NCBI GenBank assembly: GCA_007118195.1
Contig: SKSA01000240.1
Span: 1-8,523 of the forward strand
Source: Anaerobacillus sp.
GTDB lineage: Bacteria > Bacillota > Bacilli > Bacillales > Anaerobacillaceae
Reading direction: 5' to 3'
DNA: 8,523 nucleotides
Made by a program: the position numbers and the translations under genes. Shown here one piece after another: positions 6,864 through 8,523 of this stretch; positions within the stretch are counted from its first letter, which is position 1, and each line of letters begins with the position of its first letter. Under the pieces are notes generated by a model. The model was given only the letters and a program-made list of their open reading frames with translations. It was not told where the DNA came from and did no database searches.

Positions 6864-7476
6864 TGATTTTCGTTTCACTTTCACTATTTTCATGAACGGA
6901 AACATAGTGGTCTAGCGCTTGTTGATAATTAAACATTTCAACTTCAAGTGGACTTGGTTCTTCATTAATTCTTTTTTTAAATAAATGATTAAAAAATAAA
7001 ATCATCCCTAAACCAAGTCCAATAGAGTACGGTATTTGTAATAATAACGGTTTCGGATTTTCCTCTCCTGTAATAATTTCATAAAGCTTTTGATGTACTT
7101 CCTGCATACTTACATCCTCATGAAAATTCATAACTGCAAGACCTGCTCCTATAAACAATAAAAGCCATACCGCTATAAAATAAACGGGTTTTATAGACTT
7201 TTTCTTAATAAAGACCTCAATAATCGTTTGTGCTACACCCATAGTTTGTACTTCAAAGTTTGGATATTTTTCATTTATAGCTTTAATTACCTTCATTACA
7301 TCGATAACAATAAGTTTCTTATCTTCTTTTATCACTTGGTGAATAGGAATAACACTTACTAATTGACGAACATCATCATTTGCGACAATTTGAGCTAAAT
7401 CACCTATTTTGACATTTTGTGAAATCGTAGCTTGTACACGATGACGCATTCGTATATAAACCATCTCATCCTTCAT
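6853..7476 (-). CDS. spoVAA: Stage V sporulation protein AA, membrane protein
   Basis: First gene of the spoVA operon, required in B. subtilis for DPA uptake by the forespore; its molecular function is unknown. At 207 aa (B. subtilis about 206) it has a soluble N-terminal domain (1-95, including YIRMRHRV at 7-14), a membrane segment near 97-116, the conserved NFHEDVSM (117-124), a second hydrophobic stretch near 147-164, and a soluble tail with EEPSPLEVEMFNYQ (172-185). I chose the ATG at 7474-7476: a G-rich ribosome site (GGGGGGA) lies 5 bases upstream and the N-terminus then matches relatives. An in-frame TTG seven codons earlier (7495-7497) lacks a ribosome site. Another ATG at 7462-7464, preceded by AAGGA at only 4 bases, is a less likely alternative. 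A sigma-G promoter lies just upstream. Confidence 0.95.
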   Translation of the reverse strand: MKDEMVYIRMRHRVQATISQNVKIGDLAQIVANDDVRQLVSVIPIHQVIKEDKKLIVIDVMKVIKAINEKYPNFEVQTMGVAQTIIEVFIKKKSIKPVYFIAVWLLLFIGAGLAVMNFHEDVSMQEVHQKLYEIITGEENPKPLLLQIPYSIGLGLGMILFFNHLFKKRINEEPSPLEVEMFNYQQALDHYVSVHENSESETKINDH

Positions 7477-7481
7477 AGTTT

Positions 7482-7487
7482 CCCCCC
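7482..7487 (-). promoter_or_regulatory. Ribosome binding site of spoVAA
   Basis: GGGGGG followed by A on the minus strand, 5 bases before the ATG at 7474-7476. Pairing with the 16S 3' end would use G-U pairs, so it is probably weaker than the AAGGAGG sites elsewhere in the window. It favours this ATG over the upstream in-frame TTG. Confidence 0.6.
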
Positions 7488-7512
7488 AAGTTTTCAATCT
7501 CTATTTTTTTCT

Positions 7513-7542
7513 TAGTATGGATGGAATATCGACTTCTCATGC
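7513..7542 (-). promoter_or_regulatory. Sigma-G promoter of the spoVA operon
   Basis: On the minus strand GCATG (7538-7542) fits the sigma-G -35 consensus GHATR. CATACTA (7513-7519) fits the -10 consensus CATNHTA exactly, and the spacer is 18 bases. The start of transcription would be near 7505, giving a leader of about 30 bases to the spoVAA ATG. The spoVA operon is a known sigma-G target in B. subtilis. The -35 lies directly behind the sigF terminator U-tract. Confidence 0.88.
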
Positions 7543-7586
7543 GTACAAGAAAAAGACCAAATGGCTAGTCAGCCATTTGGTCTTTT
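7543..7586 (-). terminator. Rho-independent terminator overlapping the end of sigF
   Basis: A perfect 16-bp inverted repeat, AAAAGACCAAATGGCT (7551-7566) with AGCCATTTGGTCTTTT (7571-7586), has a 4-base loop. On the minus strand the stem ends in TTTT and continues TCTTGTACGC, giving a TTTTTCTT tract. The 5' arm is the last codons of sigF (KDQMA), and the stop TAG (7565-7567) lies at the loop and first bases of the 3' arm. It separates the spoIIA operon from spoVA. Confidence 0.9.
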
Positions 7587-8323
7587 ATTTGCTGCAATAT
7601 TTTCTTTTCAAGCCGAGAGACTTGCACTTGAGAAATTCCTAGCCGCTCTGCTACTTCAGATTGGGTTTGGTCTTTATAATATCTTAGATATACAATTAAT
7701 CGTTCGCGTTCGTTTAAATGACGGATCGCTTCTTTTAAGGCGATTTTATCAAACCATTTATTTTCTGATTGATCAGCAATTTGGTCTAAGAGAGTAATTG
7801 GATCACCATCATTTTCGTATACCGTTTCATGGATAGAGGATAAGCTTCTACTTGCTTCTTGAGCAAAGACGATTTCTTCGGGTGATATTTCTAACTTCTC
7901 AGCAATCTCGGCAACGGTAGGGACACGCCCTAACGTTTTAGAGAGTTCGTCTTTCATCTTCCTGATTTTATTGGCTGTTTCTTTTAACGATCTACTAACT
8001 TTTACTGTTCCATCATCTCTTAAAAATCTTTGAATTTCACCGATAATCATTGGTACTGCGTAAGTAGAAAACTTTACATCATACGACAAATCAAATTTAT
8101 CGACGGATTTAATTAAACCGATACAACCGATTTGAAACAAATCTTCCGGATCATACCCACGATTTAAAAAGCGCTGTACTACCGACCAAACTAACCTTGT
8201 GTTTCGATTTACAATGATATCTCTTGCGTCCTGATCCCCGGTTTGGCTTTTAGCAATTAAATTTTTTACTTCTTCATCCGTTAAGTATGCTTCTTTTTTG
8301 TTGTTTTTTACCTCCACATCCAT
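7565..8323 (-). CDS. sigF: Forespore-specific RNA polymerase sigma factor SigF
   Basis: The first compartment-specific sigma factor of sporulation (SpoIIAC), which directs early forespore transcription and leads to sigG expression. At 252 aa it is close to B. subtilis SigF (255 aa). Region 2 is clear: core-binding DLFQIGCIGLIKSVDKFD (61-78) and -10 recognition FSTYAVPMIIGEIQRFLRDD (85-104). Region 3 follows (about 108-165, with LGRVPTVAEIAEKL). Region 4 carries the -35-binding helix-turn-helix SEVAERLGISQVQVSRLEKK (222-241). The ATG is 12 bases after spoIIAB, with AAGGGG at 8332-8337 overlapping the spoIIAB stop. The protein ends a few residues earlier than the B. subtilis one because its stop lies in the terminator hairpin. 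It is held inactive by SpoIIAB, encoded directly upstream. The spoIIA promoter lies outside the window. Confidence 0.98.
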   Translation of the reverse strand: MDVEVKNNKKEAYLTDEEVKNLIAKSQTGDQDARDIIVNRNTRLVWSVVQRFLNRGYDPEDLFQIGCIGLIKSVDKFDLSYDVKFSTYAVPMIIGEIQRFLRDDGTVKVSRSLKETANKIRKMKDELSKTLGRVPTVAEIAEKLEISPEEIVFAQEASRSLSSIHETVYENDGDPITLLDQIADQSENKWFDKIALKEAIRHLNERERLIVYLRYYKDQTQSEVAERLGISQVQVSRLEKKILQQIKDQMAD

Positions 8324-8335
8324 AAGCAGAACCCC

Positions 8336-8523
8336 TTAATTACATAAAGCTTTACTATTTGAAAGTAACTTCGTTAAATGAACCGTTGTCCCAGCTAATG
8401 GGTTTGAAACAACTTTGATTTCATCCATAAAGTTTTCCATAATTGTAAAGCCCATGCCAGATCTTTCTAACTCTGGTTTGGTTGTATACAATGGTTGTCT
8501 TGCTTCATCGATGTCGTCGATAC
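8336..8523 (-). CDS. spoIIAB: Anti-sigma F factor SpoIIAB, C-terminal part
   Basis: The last 61 codons of SpoIIAB, cut by the window edge at its 5' side. SpoIIAB is an ATP-binding GHKL-fold protein kinase that binds and silences SigF and phosphorylates the antagonist SpoIIAA. The visible part includes the ATP-lid region ([20 protein letters not shown], beginning at about residue 6 of the fragment) with the GMG glycine motif. The following IMENFMDEI and the strand GTTVHLTK fit the end of the fold. It closes with SNSKALCN, nearly identical to the B. subtilis end SKSKALCN. The stop TAA merges with the sigF ribosome site (TTAAGGGG), so the two genes are translationally linked, which would keep sigma and anti-sigma amounts matched. 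No defect is visible in this fragment. Confidence 0.97.
   Translation of the reverse strand, partial: IDDIDEARQPLYTTKPELERSGMGFTIMENFMDEIKVVSNPLAGTTVHLTKLLSNSKALCN

Noticed and set aside
2835..7797. Plus-strand open frames opposite spoVAF, spoVAEa, spoVAEb, spoVAD, spoVAC, spoVAB and sigF
   Set aside because: All are antisense to well-conserved genes and encode no recognisable domain, as expected of chance frames opposite AT-rich coding sequence.

Overview
The window is a chromosomal segment from an endospore-forming member of the Bacillaceae. It is AT-rich, uses AGGAGG-type ribosome binding sites, and every protein resembles a Bacillus subtilis counterpart along its whole length as I recall those sequences. 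The genus cannot be fixed from the sequence alone. All eleven recognisable genes lie on the minus strand, so transcription runs from high to low coordinates. I see no RNA gene, mobile element, CRISPR array or plus-strand gene.

Reading in the direction of transcription, the window opens with the last 61 codons of spoIIAB (anti-sigma-F factor). Twelve bases later comes sigF, the end of the spoIIA operon. The sigF stop codon lies inside a perfect 16-bp terminator hairpin. A textbook sigma-G promoter sits directly after that terminator and drives the seven-gene spoVA operon: spoVAA, spoVAB, spoVAC, spoVAD, spoVAEb, spoVAEa, spoVAF. These genes overlap or are separated by 4 to 17 bases, except for an unexpected 146-base gap before spoVAEb. 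A second strong terminator follows spoVAF. Beyond it lie lysA (diaminopimelate decarboxylase), a probable terminator, and ppiB (cyclophilin-type prolyl isomerase). A long imperfect hairpin with a U-tract ends the window.

Functionally this is a forespore locus. SpoIIAB holds SigF inactive until septation. SigF starts forespore transcription and leads to SigG, and SigG then transcribes spoVA. SpoVA proteins in the inner spore membrane move dipicolinic acid (DPA) into the forespore and release it at germination; SpoVAF is a GerA-family membrane protein that helps germination. DPA is made from a lysine-pathway intermediate, and lysA performs the last step of that pathway, so the neighbourhood also makes metabolic sense.

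No undescribed system stands out; this is a conserved, well-known gene neighbourhood. The points worth a second look are small: a terminator embedded in the sigF coding end, two mini-ORFs with plausible ribosome sites (one running into the spoVAF/lysA terminator, one in the spoVAD-spoVAEb gap), a TOPRIM-like look to the uncharacterised SpoVAEa, the SpoVAC/SpoVAEb paralogy, and three genes whose longest open frame starts at a spurious TTG upstream of the real start.
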